Shown here: positions 40,929-50,390 of the stretch, one piece after another
How the letters are laid out: each line of letters starts with the position of its first letter
Numbering within the stretch: position 1 is the stretch's first letter
From: Rhodobacter sp. SGA-6-6
GTDB lineage: Bacteria; Pseudomonadota; Alphaproteobacteria; Rhodobacterales; Rhodobacteraceae
NCBI RefSeq assembly: GCF_011043545.1
Contig: NZ_JAAKGP010000001.1
Location: forward strand, 310,001-374,000
DNA: 64,000 nt
Direction: 5' to 3'
Made by a program: the position numbers and the translations under genes
The notes under the pieces: generated by a model
Told to the model about the DNA's origin: nothing
Database searches by the model: none
The model's input: the letters and a program-made list of their open reading frames with translations, nothing else

Positions 40929-42475
40929 GTCCGTCCCTCCCGGGCCGCGGCGAGGGCTTCGGCAACTTCCTCCGGCGTGGCGCCGGTCCAGCGCGCCGCC
41001 ACCACCTGGTCAGGCCGGATCAGATACAACGCCTTCTCCGCCCCGCCGAGATAGCGCTTCCGCAGAGTCTCGGTCAGCGCCGGCGACAGGGCACGGGTGC
41101 CCGGCACTTCCGGCGCCTCCTGCCCGAGCGCCAGCACCGTGAAGCCCCCCGCCAGCGCCTCCAGCAGCCAACCGTCCTCGAGCGGCGCATCCGGCGCCAC
41201 CGCCCCCGGCCTCGCCTTGTCCGGCAGGCCCGCCACATCCGGCGCGTGCAAAGGATAGATGCAGGGCACCGACAGCCGGCCCGAATTCACCATCGGCCGG
41301 GCGAAATCCGCCCGCCCCGCCAGATGCAGCACGGCATCGCGGAACAGCCGCTCCACCCCCTCCGCGGGCGACATGAATCGCGTCGAGCGCGAGGAGTTCA
41401 GAAGGTTCTCGTCGGCGCCGAAGCACCGCTCGCGGTCATAGGCCGCCAGCGCGGCGACCGGCGCCTCGCCGCGCACCACCGCCGCCAGCCGCCAGCCCAG
41501 CGCATCCACATCCTGCAGGCCGGAATTCCCGCCGCGCGCGCCGAAGGGCGAGACCAGATGCGCCGAGTCGCCGGCGAAGATCACCCGGTCATGCACGAAA
41601 TGCCGCAGCCGCCGGCACTGGAAGGTGTAGATCGAGGTCCAGTCCAGCTTGAAATCGCGGTGCCCCACCACCCGCTCGATCCGCGGGATGATCCGCTCGG
41701 GCTGCTTCTCCACCTCCGGGTCGGTGGTCCAGCCGAGTTGAAGGTCGATGCGGTAGATGTTGTCGGGCTGCTTGTGCAGAAGCGCCGACTGGCCGTTGTG
41801 GAAGGCCGGCTCGAACCAGAACCGGCGTTCGGAGGGGAAATCCGCCTCCATCTCGATGTCGGCGATCAGGAAGCGTTCCTCGAACAGCTCGCCCTCGAAG
41901 TCCAGCCCCAGCATCCCCCGCACCGGACTGCGCGACCCGTCGCAGGCCACCACCCAGTCGGCCTCCAGCGCATAGGTCCCGTCCGGCGTCTCCACCGTCA
42001 GCACGGCATGGTCCGGGTGCTGCGCCAGCCCCACCACCCTGTTCTTCCAGCGCAGGTCGATGCCAAGCGCCTGCGCCCGTTCTACCAGATATTCCTCGAC
42101 CCAATACTGCTGCAGGTTCACGAAGGCCGGCATCTTGTGGCCGTCCTCGGGCAGCAGGTCGAAGTTGAACACCTCCGCCTCGCGGTGGAAGGTGCGCCCG
42201 ACCTTCCAGGTCACGCCCTTCTGCACGCAAGCCGCGCCGACCCCCAGCCGGTCGAGAATTTCCAGCGCCCGCTTCGACCAGCAGATCGCCCGGCTGCCGA
42301 CCGAGACCACGTTGTTGTCGTCCAGCACCACCGCAGCGACGCCATGGTTGGCCAGTTCGATCGCCATGGCGAGGCCGATCGGCCCGGCGCCGACGATGGC
42401 AACCCGCTGCCGAGGCTCCGGCCCGCGCAGCCCCGGCGGGGGCACATAGTCGAAAGGCTTGTAGTCGTAAGGCAT
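40925..42475 (-). CDS. FAD-dependent aromatic hydroxylase (MhpA/PheA family)
   Basis: The 516-residue protein has the Rossmann GAGPIGLAMAIELANHG, the DG-type VACDGSRSPVRGMLG and the GD motif GDSAHLVSPFGARGGNSGLQDVDALGWRLA of group A flavoprotein monooxygenases, most like 3-(3-hydroxyphenyl)propionate hydroxylase. It lies in the homogentisate cluster, so hydroxyphenylacetate-type substrates are plausible, but no biochemical assignment is possible. ATG 42475 follows a near-perfect GGGGAGGGA site; an ATG nine codons earlier is less likely. DUF2783 follows. Confidence 0.88.
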   Translation of the reverse strand: MPYDYKPFDYVPPPGLRGPEPRQRVAIVGAGPIGLAMAIELANHGVAAVVLDDNNVVSVGSRAICWSKRALEILDRLGVGAACVQKGVTWKVGRTFHREAEVFNFDLLPEDGHKMPAFVNLQQYWVEEYLVERAQALGIDLRWKNRVVGLAQHPDHAVLTVETPDGTYALEADWVVACDGSRSPVRGMLGLDFEGELFEERFLIADIEMEADFPSERRFWFEPAFHNGQSALLHKQPDNIYRIDLQLGWTTDPEVEKQPERIIPRIERVVGHRDFKLDWTSIYTFQCRRLRHFVHDRVIFAGDSAHLVSPFGARGGNSGLQDVDALGWRLAAVVRGEAPVAALAAYDRERCFGADENLLNSSRSTRFMSPAEGVERLFRDAVLHLAGRADFARPMVNSGRLSVPCIYPLHAPDVAGLPDKARPGAVAPDAPLEDGWLLEALAGGFTVLALGQEAPEVPGTRALSPALTETLRKRYLGGAEKALYLIRPDQVVAARWTGATPEEVAEALAAAREGRT

Positions 42476-42496
42476 CTTCCCTCCCCGGATGCTGCC

Positions 42497-42546
42497 CTTC
42501 ATCTTGGCGAAAATACTCCGGGGGGTGCGGGGGGCTGGCCCCCCGC
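42497..42546. repeat. AAATAyyCC-GGGGGG repeat, copy 3
   Basis: CTTCATCTTGGCG, AAATACTCC, GGGGGGTGC and a perfect 9-bp hairpin GCGGGGGGC/GCCCCCCGC with a 2-nt loop. It lies between the metallo-beta-lactamase-fold gene and the FAD hydroxylase gene. Confidence 0.55.
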
Positions 42547-42557
42547 TGCACCCGGGT

Positions 42558-43508
42558 TCAGCCCTGCAACTGCTCCCACATCTGCCGGTCCCGCTCGGCG
42601 GTCCAGATTCTCGGCGTGTCGATCCCCCGCGCCTCGTCCCAGGCGCGGGCGACGTTGAAGGGCAGGCAATGCTCGTAGATGGCGAAGTCCTTGAACTTCG
42701 GGTCGCAGGCGGCGCGGCAGGCGTCCCAGGCTTCCTTCAGAGACCCACCCCGGGCGGCCACCTTCGCCACCGGCCGATAGGTGCTGTCGACGAAATCCGC
42801 CGTCGCCTCGATGGCCTTCGCCACCATCTCGCGCCCGACCAGCGCATCCCCCCGACCGGGGGCGATGGCGGCGGGGTCGAAAGCGGCGATGGCTTCCAGC
42901 GTGCCGCCCCAATCGGCGAAATGACCGTCGCCGCAATAGCAGGCCGAGTGGTATTCCACGATGTCGCCGGTGAACATCACCTCGGCATCCGGCACCCAGA
43001 CCACCGCATCCCCCGCGGTATGGGCGCGGCCGAGGTGCATGATGTCCACCCGCCGCTTGCCCAGGTAGACGGTCATGCTGTCGGAAAAGGTCGTGGTCGG
43101 CCAGGTCAGGCCCGGGATCTCCTCGTGGCCCTGGAACAGCCGCGGGAAGCGGCCGAACTCGCTGTCCCAGTCCTCCTGCCCGCGCTCCACCACCATCGCG
43201 CGGGCGGCGTCGGACATGATGATCTCGCGCGCGCCATAGGCGCTGGCCCCCAGCACCCGCACCGCGTGGTAATGCGTCAGCACCAGATGGGTGATCGGCT
43301 TGTCGGTCACGCCGCGGATATGCTCGATCACCTTGCGCGCCAGCCGCGGCGTCGCCTGCGCCTCGACCACCATCACCGCATCGTCGCCGACGATCACCCC
43401 GGTGTTCGGATCGCCCTCGGCCGTGAAGGCATAGAGACCCGGCCCCACTTCGGTGAAGCTGGTCTTCTTCTCGGCCATGTCGCCTGCGGATGCGAATTGC
43501 TTTGCCAT
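42558..43508 (-). CDS. Metallo-beta-lactamase-fold protein with a degenerate metal motif
   Basis: The 316-residue protein has the MBL fold order: GVIVGDDAVMVVEAQ, then HYHAVR at residues 79-84 where the family has HxHxDH, IMHLGRAHTAGDAVVW and VMFTGDIVEYHSACYCGDGHF. Two histidines of the first site are kept but the Asp and the third His are Val and Arg, so the usual dinuclear site is incomplete. It is divergent from the DUF2585 gene and precedes the FAD hydroxylase gene. The start is ATG 43508 with AAGGGG. Function is unknown; a lactonase or sulfatase-like role is only a guess. Confidence 0.83.
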   Translation of the reverse strand: MAKQFASAGDMAEKKTSFTEVGPGLYAFTAEGDPNTGVIVGDDAVMVVEAQATPRLARKVIEHIRGVTDKPITHLVLTHYHAVRVLGASAYGAREIIMSDAARAMVVERGQEDWDSEFGRFPRLFQGHEEIPGLTWPTTTFSDSMTVYLGKRRVDIMHLGRAHTAGDAVVWVPDAEVMFTGDIVEYHSACYCGDGHFADWGGTLEAIAAFDPAAIAPGRGDALVGREMVAKAIEATADFVDSTYRPVAKVAARGGSLKEAWDACRAACDPKFKDFAIYEHCLPFNVARAWDEARGIDTPRIWTAERDRQMWEQLQG

Positions 43509-43554
43509 CTCATTCCCCTTGTCAGCCCCATCCGGCCGTGATTCCCTGCGCGCC

Positions 43555-44112
43555 ATGTCGAAGCGCATCCCTTACCTCGCCACCGCCCTGATCGTCGCCC
43601 TCGCAGCCGCATATCTCTTGTGGATCGGGCGGGAGCCGATCTGCAAATGCGGCTTCGTCAAGCTGTGGCACGGCGTGGTCGTCTCTTCCGAGAACAGCCA
43701 GCACATCAGCGACTGGTATACCCCCAGCCACATCATCCATGGCTTCCTGTTCTTCGGCATCCTCTGGCTGGTCGCCCGCCGCCTGTCCTTCGGCTGGCGC
43801 CTCGCCATCGCCACGGCGGTGGAGGCGCTGTGGGAGATCGTCGAGAACTCCGACGCGGTGATCGAGCGCTACCGCAGCGTGACGATCAGCCTGGACTACT
43901 ACGGCGATTCCGTCCTGAACGTGGTGGCCGACATCGCGGCGATGATCATCGGCTTCTTCCTGGCGGCGCGGCTGCCGGTCTGGGCCACGGTGACGCTGGC
44001 CGTCGCCTTCGAGGCGACCACGATCTGGCTGATCCGCGACGGGCTGGCGCTGAACATATTGATGCTGCTCTGGCCGCTGGACAGCGTGGCGGCGTGGCAG
44101 GCCGGCCGCTAG
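43555..44112 (+). CDS. DUF2585 (UPF0314) membrane protein
   Basis: The 185-residue protein has four or five membrane segments and conserved polar motifs typical of UPF0314: CKCGFVKLWHG, SSENSQHISDWYTPSHIIHGFLFFGILW, EALWEIVENSDAVIERYR and SLDYYGDSVLNVVADI. It is the only plus-strand gene within the homogentisate cluster and converges on fahA with a 2-bp gap. Function is unknown. Confidence 0.87.
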   Translation: MSKRIPYLATALIVALAAAYLLWIGREPICKCGFVKLWHGVVVSSENSQHISDWYTPSHIIHGFLFFGILWLVARRLSFGWRLAIATAVEALWEIVENSDAVIERYRSVTISLDYYGDSVLNVVADIAAMIIGFFLAARLPVWATVTLAVAFEATTIWLIRDGLALNILMLLWPLDSVAAWQAGR

Positions 44113-44114
44113 GA

Positions 44115-45374
44115 TCATCGTCCCGCCCCTAATGGGTTCTCATGCGCCGGGATCACCCGGCCCGAACAGTTGCCGAAGCCGATCCGGTAGCCCTCGCCCT
44201 GCGCATGGCCGCGCAGGGTCAGCGTATCGCCGTCCTCCAGGAAGCTGCGGGTTCCGCCTTCGATGGCGATCGGCTCCTTGCCGCCCCATGACAGCTCCAG
44301 GAGGCTGCCGCGGCTCTCTTTCGTCGGGCCGGAGATGGTGCCGGAGCCCAAGAGGTCGCCCACGTTCATCGGGCAGCCGCTGGTGGTATGATGCGCCAGC
44401 TGCTGCGCGGCGGAATAATACATCTCGCGGTAGTTCGTCCGGGCGATGACCGTCTCCGCGCCGCCCTCCGGCGTCAGCCCGACCTCCAGCGCGATGTCGT
44501 AGAGCATCGGCCCCGGCTCCTGCAGATGCGGCAAGAGCGGCACCTCGCGCGGCGGGGTGGACACCCGGAACGGCTCCAAGGCCGCCCGCATCACGATCCA
44601 CGGGGAAATCGTGGTCGCCGTGGCCTTGGCCTGGAACGGGCCGAGCGGCTGGTATTCCCAGGCCTGGATGTCGCGCGCCGACCAGTCGTTCAGCAGGACG
44701 TAGCCGAAGATCATCTCGTCGGCCTCGGCGACCGAGACCATCCCCTCCGACGCCCGCCCGACCACGGCGCCCATCTCCAGCTCCAGGTCGAAACGGCGCG
44801 AGGGCTGGAAGGCCGGCATCGGCTGGTCCGGCCCCTTGACCTGCCCCCAGGGCCGGCGCACCGGCGTGCCGGAGACCACCACCGAGGACGCCCGGCCGTT
44901 GTAGCCGATGGGGATATGCAGCCAGTTCGGCGGCAAGGCGTTCTCCGGCCCGCGGAACATGGAGCCGACGTTGAAGGCATGGTTCCTGCCGGCATAGAAA
45001 TCGGTGTATTCGGCCACCAGGAAGGGCATGTGCAACGTCGCCGCGGCCCGCGGCACCAGGAAGGGCTCCACCGCCTCCCGCTCCGCCGCGCCTTCGGCCA
45101 GCAGGTCCTGCAACCGCGCCCGCAAGGCGGCCCAGACCGCAGGCCCGGCTTCCATCGCCTCGTTCCAGAACGGCACGTCCAGAAGCGGCCCGCCGTCCAG
45201 AGCCAGCAGCCCGGCCTCTTCCAGCCCCGCCACGTCCAGCACGAAATCGCCGATGGCGATACCGCAGCGCGGCTCCTCGCCCTCGACCGAGAACACCCCG
45301 CAGGGCAGGTTGTTCAGGGGAAAATCGCAATCGGCACGATTGGCACTGTCGACCCAAGAGCGGAGAAGCGGCAT
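44115..45374 (-). CDS. fahA: Fumarylacetoacetase
   Basis: The 419-residue protein hydrolyses fumarylacetoacetate to fumarate and acetoacetate, the last step of homogentisate breakdown. Motifs are EYTDFYAGRNHAFNVGSMFRG with the active-site His, LPPNWLHIPIGYNGRASSVV, FDLELEMGAVVG, NDWSARDIQAWEYQPLGPFQAK and HHTTSGCPMNVGDLLGSGTISG. It is downstream of hmgA. Confidence 0.96.
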   Translation of the reverse strand: MPLLRSWVDSANRADCDFPLNNLPCGVFSVEGEEPRCGIAIGDFVLDVAGLEEAGLLALDGGPLLDVPFWNEAMEAGPAVWAALRARLQDLLAEGAAEREAVEPFLVPRAAATLHMPFLVAEYTDFYAGRNHAFNVGSMFRGPENALPPNWLHIPIGYNGRASSVVVSGTPVRRPWGQVKGPDQPMPAFQPSRRFDLELEMGAVVGRASEGMVSVAEADEMIFGYVLLNDWSARDIQAWEYQPLGPFQAKATATTISPWIVMRAALEPFRVSTPPREVPLLPHLQEPGPMLYDIALEVGLTPEGGAETVIARTNYREMYYSAAQQLAHHTTSGCPMNVGDLLGSGTISGPTKESRGSLLELSWGGKEPIAIEGGTRSFLEDGDTLTLRGHAQGEGYRIGFGNCSGRVIPAHENPLGAGR

Positions 45375-45382
45375 CTACCCTG

Positions 45383-45434
45383 CTTTCATCTGTCCATAAA
45401 TATCCCGGGGGTGCGGGGGCTGGCCCCCGCTTTT
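45383..45434. repeat. AAATAyyCC-GGGGG repeat, copy 4
   Basis: CTTTCATCTGTCC, AAATATCCC, GGGGGTGC and a perfect hairpin GCGGGGGC/GCCCCCGC, followed on the plus strand by TTTT. It lies between hmgA and fahA; the genes run the other way. Confidence 0.55.
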
Positions 45435-45441
45435 CTGACAG

Positions 45442-46803
45442 TCACTTCACCCCCGGCGTCCCGTCGAACTTCTTCTCCAGCGACCCCCAGCAGTCGATGT
45501 AATCCTCCTGCAGGTGCCCGGCCTGGGCCGCGAAGGGGGTCAGGTGCTGCGGGAAGCGGGTCTCGAACATGAAGGACATGGTGTTGTCCAGCTTCTCCGG
45601 CCCCAGCTCGGCGTTCGACGCCCCCTCGAAGGCGTTCTTGTCCGGCCCGTGCGGCAACATGCAGTTGTGCAGCGACATGCCGCCGGGGACGAAGCCCTTG
45701 GGCTTGGCGTCGTAGACGCCGTAGATGTTGCCCATCAGCTCGGACATGACGTTCTTGTGATACCACGGCGGGCGGAAGGTGTTCTCGGCGACCATCCAGC
45801 GTTCGCGGAACAACACGAAGTCGATGTTGGCGGTGCCCTCGATCCCCGAAGGGGCGGTCAGCACTGTGAAGATCGACGGATCCGGGTGGTCGAACAGGAT
45901 GGCGCCGACCGGGCAATAGGTCTTCAGGTCGTATTTGCAGGGTGCGTAGTTGCCGTGCCAGGCCACCACGTCCAGCGGCGAATGGCCGATCTTGGTCTCG
46001 TGGAACTGGCCGCACCATTTCACCGTGACGGTGGAAGGCATCTCGCGGTCCTCGAAGGCCGCGACCGGGGTCTTGAAATCGCGGCGGTTCGCCATGCAGT
46101 TGGCACCGATGGGACCGCGGCCGGGCAGCTGGAACTTCTGACCGTAATTCTCGCAGACGAAGCCGCGGCAGGGGCCGTCCAGCACCTCGACCCGGTAGAC
46201 CAGCCCGCGCGGGATCAGCGCGATCTCCTGCGGCTCCAGGTCGATGATGCCAAGCTCGGTGCAGAAGCGGAGCCGGCCCTCCTGCGGCACCACCAGCAGC
46301 TCGCCGTCGGCCGAGAAGAAATATTCGTCCTTCATCGACTCGGTGACGAGATAGATGTGCGAGGCCATGCCGGTCTGGGTGTTCACGTCCCCCGCCGTCA
46401 CCATGGTCCGCATTCCGGTCAGCCAGGTCAGCCGCTCACCGCTGTGCGGCACCGGGTCCCAGCGGTATTGGCCCAGAGAGATGATGTCCGGGTCGATGCA
46501 GGGCGCCGATTTCCACAGCGGCAGGTCGATCTTGCGGAAGCGGTGGGTGTGCTTGACCGAGGGGCGGATGCGATAGCACCAGGTCCGTTCGTTCTGATGC
46601 GAAGGCGCGGTGAAGGCGGTGCCGGACAGCTGCTCGCCGTAAAGCCCGTAGTTGCATTTCTGGGGCGAGTTCATCCCCTGCGGCAAGGCCCCCGGCAGCG
46701 CCTCGGTCTCGAAGTCGTTGCCGAAGCCGGGCATGTAGCCCTCGACCGTGCCCTTGGTATCGACGGCCCGGATCAGGCCGCTGTGACGTGCCTGGGTGTT
46801 CAT
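45442..46803 (-). CDS. hmgA: Homogentisate 1,2-dioxygenase
   Basis: The 453-residue enzyme opens the ring of homogentisate. It is full length: [53 protein letters not shown], and the iron site region [45 protein letters not shown] and [20 protein letters not shown] 46803 follows GGGAGG; a start five codons earlier is possible. The promoter at 46850-46877 has a palindrome in its spacer. Confidence 0.96.
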   Translation of the reverse strand: MNTQARHSGLIRAVDTKGTVEGYMPGFGNDFETEALPGALPQGMNSPQKCNYGLYGEQLSGTAFTAPSHQNERTWCYRIRPSVKHTHRFRKIDLPLWKSAPCIDPDIISLGQYRWDPVPHSGERLTWLTGMRTMVTAGDVNTQTGMASHIYLVTESMKDEYFFSADGELLVVPQEGRLRFCTELGIIDLEPQEIALIPRGLVYRVEVLDGPCRGFVCENYGQKFQLPGRGPIGANCMANRRDFKTPVAAFEDREMPSTVTVKWCGQFHETKIGHSPLDVVAWHGNYAPCKYDLKTYCPVGAILFDHPDPSIFTVLTAPSGIEGTANIDFVLFRERWMVAENTFRPPWYHKNVMSELMGNIYGVYDAKPKGFVPGGMSLHNCMLPHGPDKNAFEGASNAELGPEKLDNTMSFMFETRFPQHLTPFAAQAGHLQEDYIDCWGSLEKKFDGTPGVK

Positions 46804-46849
46804 CGGCGCCTCCCGCATCCATGTGAAAAGATGAGTCTCCCTTGCCCGA

Positions 46850-46877
46850 ATTATCGTTGCACTTGCAACGAAGTCAA
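46850..46877 (-). promoter_or_regulatory. hmgA promoter with operator palindrome in the spacer
   Basis: On the minus strand TTGACT (46872-46877) and GATAAT (46850-46855) are 16 bp apart. The perfect palindrome TCGTTGCACTTGCAACGA (46854-46871, 8+2+8) fills the spacer exactly, so a bound protein would block polymerase. The word CTTGCARC recurs upstream of the MarR gene (53116-53123), making MarR a candidate binder; RpiR, just upstream, is the other. Confidence 0.65.
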
Positions 46878-46893
46878 GGCGAAAGGCCGGATG

Positions 46894-47742
46894 CTATCCC
46901 AGGATGTCCAGTTCCTCGTTGATCTCGTCGATCAGGCTGGCCCGTTGCAGCGCCGTCTCGCCGACCAGCCCGACATGGGCGATGGCCAAGAGCCGCAGCG
47001 TGCTGACCAGCGTGGTATAGCTGGGGATCAGCCCGTAGCTGGAGATGTGGCAGCGCAGCGCCAGGTCCGAGAACCGCTTGGCCTGCGCCAGGTTGCCCTG
47101 GTCGGTCAGCGAGATGATGCTGGCCCGGGTCGTGCGGGCATAGGACAGGATCGCCTTCATCTCGCGCGGCTGCGGGCCTTGCGCCAGCACGATCATCACG
47201 TCGCGCGGCCCCATCAGCGCCAGGTCCTCGGCCACCGCGCCGCCGGTGATCCCGACCGCATGGACGTTGGGCCGCAGCCGCGAGAACAGCGCCAGCCCGT
47301 AGCGCGCCAGCCAGGCATCCGTCCCGAGGCCCAGGAACCACAGCCGCGGCGCATCCGCGATCAGCCGCGCCGCCTGCCGCAGGGCATCGGGACTCATCTC
47401 CTCGAAGGTGCGGGTGATGTTGGCCAGTTCCAGGTCCAGATGCTCGCCGATGGTGCGGCCCAGCACGGTCGTCCCGTGGCTGGCCACCGAATAGCTGTAG
47501 GGCTGGGTGCGGTTGCGCTCCTCCCGCGCCTGCAGCTTGACCTCCTCGAAGTCGGTATAGCCGAGCGCACGGAAGAACCGGGCGGCGGTGGCCTTGGAGA
47601 CATCGGCGATCCCCGCCAGTTCCGTTGCAGTATGCGTTTCAATCAGCCCGGGCCGGTCCAGAATCACTCCGGCCAGTTTCTGCTCGCTCCGGGTCAGGCG
47701 GTCGAAGCGTTCCTGGATGCGCAGGGCCAGCCGTGTGGACAT
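46894..47742 (-). CDS. MurR/RpiR-family transcriptional regulator
   Basis: The 282-residue protein has an N-terminal helix-turn-helix (LTRSEQKLAGVILDRPGLIETHTATELAGIADVSKATAARFFRALGYTDFEEVK) and a C-terminal SIS domain (RLWFLGLGTDAWLARYGLALFSRLRP, VIVLAQGPQPREMKAILSYARTTRASIISLTD) that in the family binds phosphosugars or other ligands. It is divergent from the cyclo-ligase-like/ABC module, so it probably controls that module and possibly hmgA downstream. Confidence 0.9.
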   Translation of the reverse strand: MSTRLALRIQERFDRLTRSEQKLAGVILDRPGLIETHTATELAGIADVSKATAARFFRALGYTDFEEVKLQAREERNRTQPYSYSVASHGTTVLGRTIGEHLDLELANITRTFEEMSPDALRQAARLIADAPRLWFLGLGTDAWLARYGLALFSRLRPNVHAVGITGGAVAEDLALMGPRDVMIVLAQGPQPREMKAILSYARTTRASIISLTDQGNLAQAKRFSDLALRCHISSYGLIPSYTTLVSTLRLLAIAHVGLVGETALQRASLIDEINEELDILG

Positions 47743-47774
47743 TTCCCTTCCTTTCCAGTCGGTTATTTTTTCTT

Positions 47775-47855
47775 TTGACAGGCTGAAACTGTGGTTTCAT
47801 CATTTTGGAACACGGGAACACTTCTCCGAAATCCTGAAACAGCATTCTGAAACAG
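47775..47855 (+). promoter_or_regulatory. Promoter and CTGAAAC operator array of the ABC module
   Basis: TTGACA (47775-47780) and CATCAT (47798-47803) are 17 bp apart. The palindrome TGAAACTGTGGTTTCA (47784-47799) fills the spacer. Two further direct repeats CTGAAACAG (47834-47842, 47847-47855) lie downstream at 13-bp spacing, between the promoter and the start codon. The layout suggests a repressor with several sites, most simply the divergent RpiR-type regulator. Confidence 0.62.
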
Positions 47856-47867
47856 TAGGGGCGCGGC

Positions 47868-48614
47868 GTGTCGAAATCAAACATCATCCGGCAGCAGATT
47901 TGGGGCAAGCTGAGGAACGTCGCCAAGCCCGACACCCGTTTCGACAAGAACTTCGCCGAGGTGATCCCCGACTTCGAGGGATCGGAAATCGCCAACCGGC
48001 GGGTGCTGGACATGGAGGCCTGCAGGAACGCCGAATTCCTGTTCATCACCCCCGACAACTGCCTGGTGGAAATCCGCCGCGCGCTGATCGAGATGGGCAA
48101 GCCCTTCTTCATGTCGACCTACGGCATCTACCGCGGCTTCCTCTACATCGAGCCGGGCTCGGTCCCGAAGGGGCACGAGCTTTACGCCGCCTGGCTGGAC
48201 GGGATGGAGCATTTCGGCCGGCCGATCACGCTGGAAGAGGTGGCGAGGAAGGGCCGGATCGACTTCCTCGTCACCGGCGCCTCCGCCGTCTCGGTGGATG
48301 GCGTGCGCTTCGGCAAGGGGCACGGGTTCTTCGACCTGGAATGGGGCATGTTCACCGACCTCGGCCTCGTGGGCGAACAGACGCCGGTCGTGGCTGTGGT
48401 CCACGACTGCCAGGTGGTGCACGAGAAGCTGCACCCCAGCCCGACCGACATCCTGGTGGACTGGATCGCCACCCCCGGCGGATTGCACCGGGTGGACCGA
48501 CGGGCGAAGCGGCCGCATGGGGTGATCTGGGACCTCTTGGAGCCGAAGCAGATCGAACAGACGCCGCCCTTGCAGGAACTGCGGGCTATACAGGGGCTTG
48601 CGCCCCGGGCCTGA
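47868..48614 (+). CDS. 5-formyltetrahydrofolate cyclo-ligase-like protein
   Basis: The 248-residue protein belongs to the MTHFS-like family (MTHFSD type, longer than the ~190-residue classic enzyme). Recognisable parts are RRVLDMEACRNAEFLFITPDNCLVEIRRALIEMGKPFF, a GSVPKGHELYAAWLDGMEHFG stretch, FLVTGASAVSVDGVRFGKGHGFFDLEWGM (phosphate/folate pocket, GKGxGxxD) and DCQVVHEKLHPSPTDILVDWIATP near the end. Whether it cyclises formyl-THF or acts on another formylated or pyrimidine-like compound is unknown. GTG 47868 follows AGGGG. It starts a four-gene ABC module. Confidence 0.83.
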   Translation: MSKSNIIRQQIWGKLRNVAKPDTRFDKNFAEVIPDFEGSEIANRRVLDMEACRNAEFLFITPDNCLVEIRRALIEMGKPFFMSTYGIYRGFLYIEPGSVPKGHELYAAWLDGMEHFGRPITLEEVARKGRIDFLVTGASAVSVDGVRFGKGHGFFDLEWGMFTDLGLVGEQTPVVAVVHDCQVVHEKLHPSPTDILVDWIATPGGLHRVDRRAKRPHGVIWDLLEPKQIEQTPPLQELRAIQGLAPRA

Positions 48615-48648
48615 CGGAAAACAAGAAACAAGACAACAGGAGGATGGA

Positions 48649-49619
48649 ATGACACTGACGATTTCCCGTCGCGGCTTTCTCCACACCGCCGCCGCCGCAG
48701 GCGCCACCCTTGCCCTGCCGGGACGCGCGCGGGCGGCCACCCCCTTCACCATGCAGGCGGCCTGGATCAACGATGCCGAGTTCTCGGGCTATTTCCTGGC
48801 CATCGACAAGGGCTATTACGCCGAGGAGGGGCTGGATCTGACCTACCTCCCCGGCGGCCCCGACGTGATCCCGGAAAGCGCGATCATCGCCGGGCGGGCC
48901 GACCTGACGCTGACCACGCCCGACACCACGATCCGGGCGATCTCGGAGCAGGGCGCGAAGTTCAAGATCATCGGCGCGCAGTATCAGAAGAACCCCATCG
49001 GCGTCGTCTCGCTGAAGAAGAACCCGATCAACGCGCCCGCCGATCTGGTCGGCAAGACCATCGCCGTGCCGCCGGTCAACATCGTCACGGTCGAGGCGCT
49101 TCTGGCGCTGAACGGCATCGACAAGACGCAGGTCAACATCGTGCCCTATGCCTATGACCCGACGCCGCTGGTCAAGGGCGAGATCGACGCCTCACTCGAC
49201 TTCACCACCAACGTGCCCTTCACCATCGGCCAGCTGGGCGAGGAGGCGCAGTCCTTCCTGCTCTACGACCACGGCGTCACGCTTTACAACGACACCGTGG
49301 TGGTGACGGAGGAGACGCTGGCCGCGAAGCGCAAGGAACTGGTCGCCTGGCTGCGCGCCAGCCGCAAGGGCTGGGTCGAGAACCTGGCCGATCCCGCGCT
49401 CTACCCGCCGCAATGGGCGGAGACCTGGTTCGCCGGGACGGGGCGCAGCATCGAGAACGAGGTCTTCTTCAACACCGCGCAGAAGCCGCTGATCGACACG
49501 CCGAACGGCATCTTCGCGATGACGGAAGAAGACATCGAGAAGAACATCCAGGCGCTGGCGGCGGTGGGCATCACCGGCAGCCGCGACATGTTCGACACCA
49601 CGCTGCTTGCCGAGATCTG

Positions 49620-49620
<1 letters not shown>
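48649..49620 (+). CDS. ABC transporter substrate-binding protein, NMT1/THI5-like, Tat-exported
   Basis: The 323-residue protein has a twin-arginine signal (SRRGFLHTAAAAGATLALP) and the NMT1/THI5 fold: AAWINDAEFSGYFLAIDKGYYAEEGLDLTYLPGGPD, ADLTLTTPDT, VGKTIAVPPVNIVTVEALLALNGI and NDTVVVTEETLAAKRKELVAWLRASRKGW. Homologues bind pyrimidines, sulfonates, nitrate and other small molecules. ATG 48649 follows ACAGGAGG. It is 34 nt after the cyclo-ligase-like gene. Tat export suggests cofactor or metal binding or fast folding before export. Confidence 0.88.

Positions 49621-50379
<759 letters not shown>

Positions 50380-50390
<11 letters not shown>

Noticed and set aside
47743-47867. A thiamine (TPP) riboswitch upstream of the THI5-type ABC module.
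   Set aside because: No CTGAGA-type or conserved TPP core is present; the region holds a promoter and CTGAAAC operator words instead.
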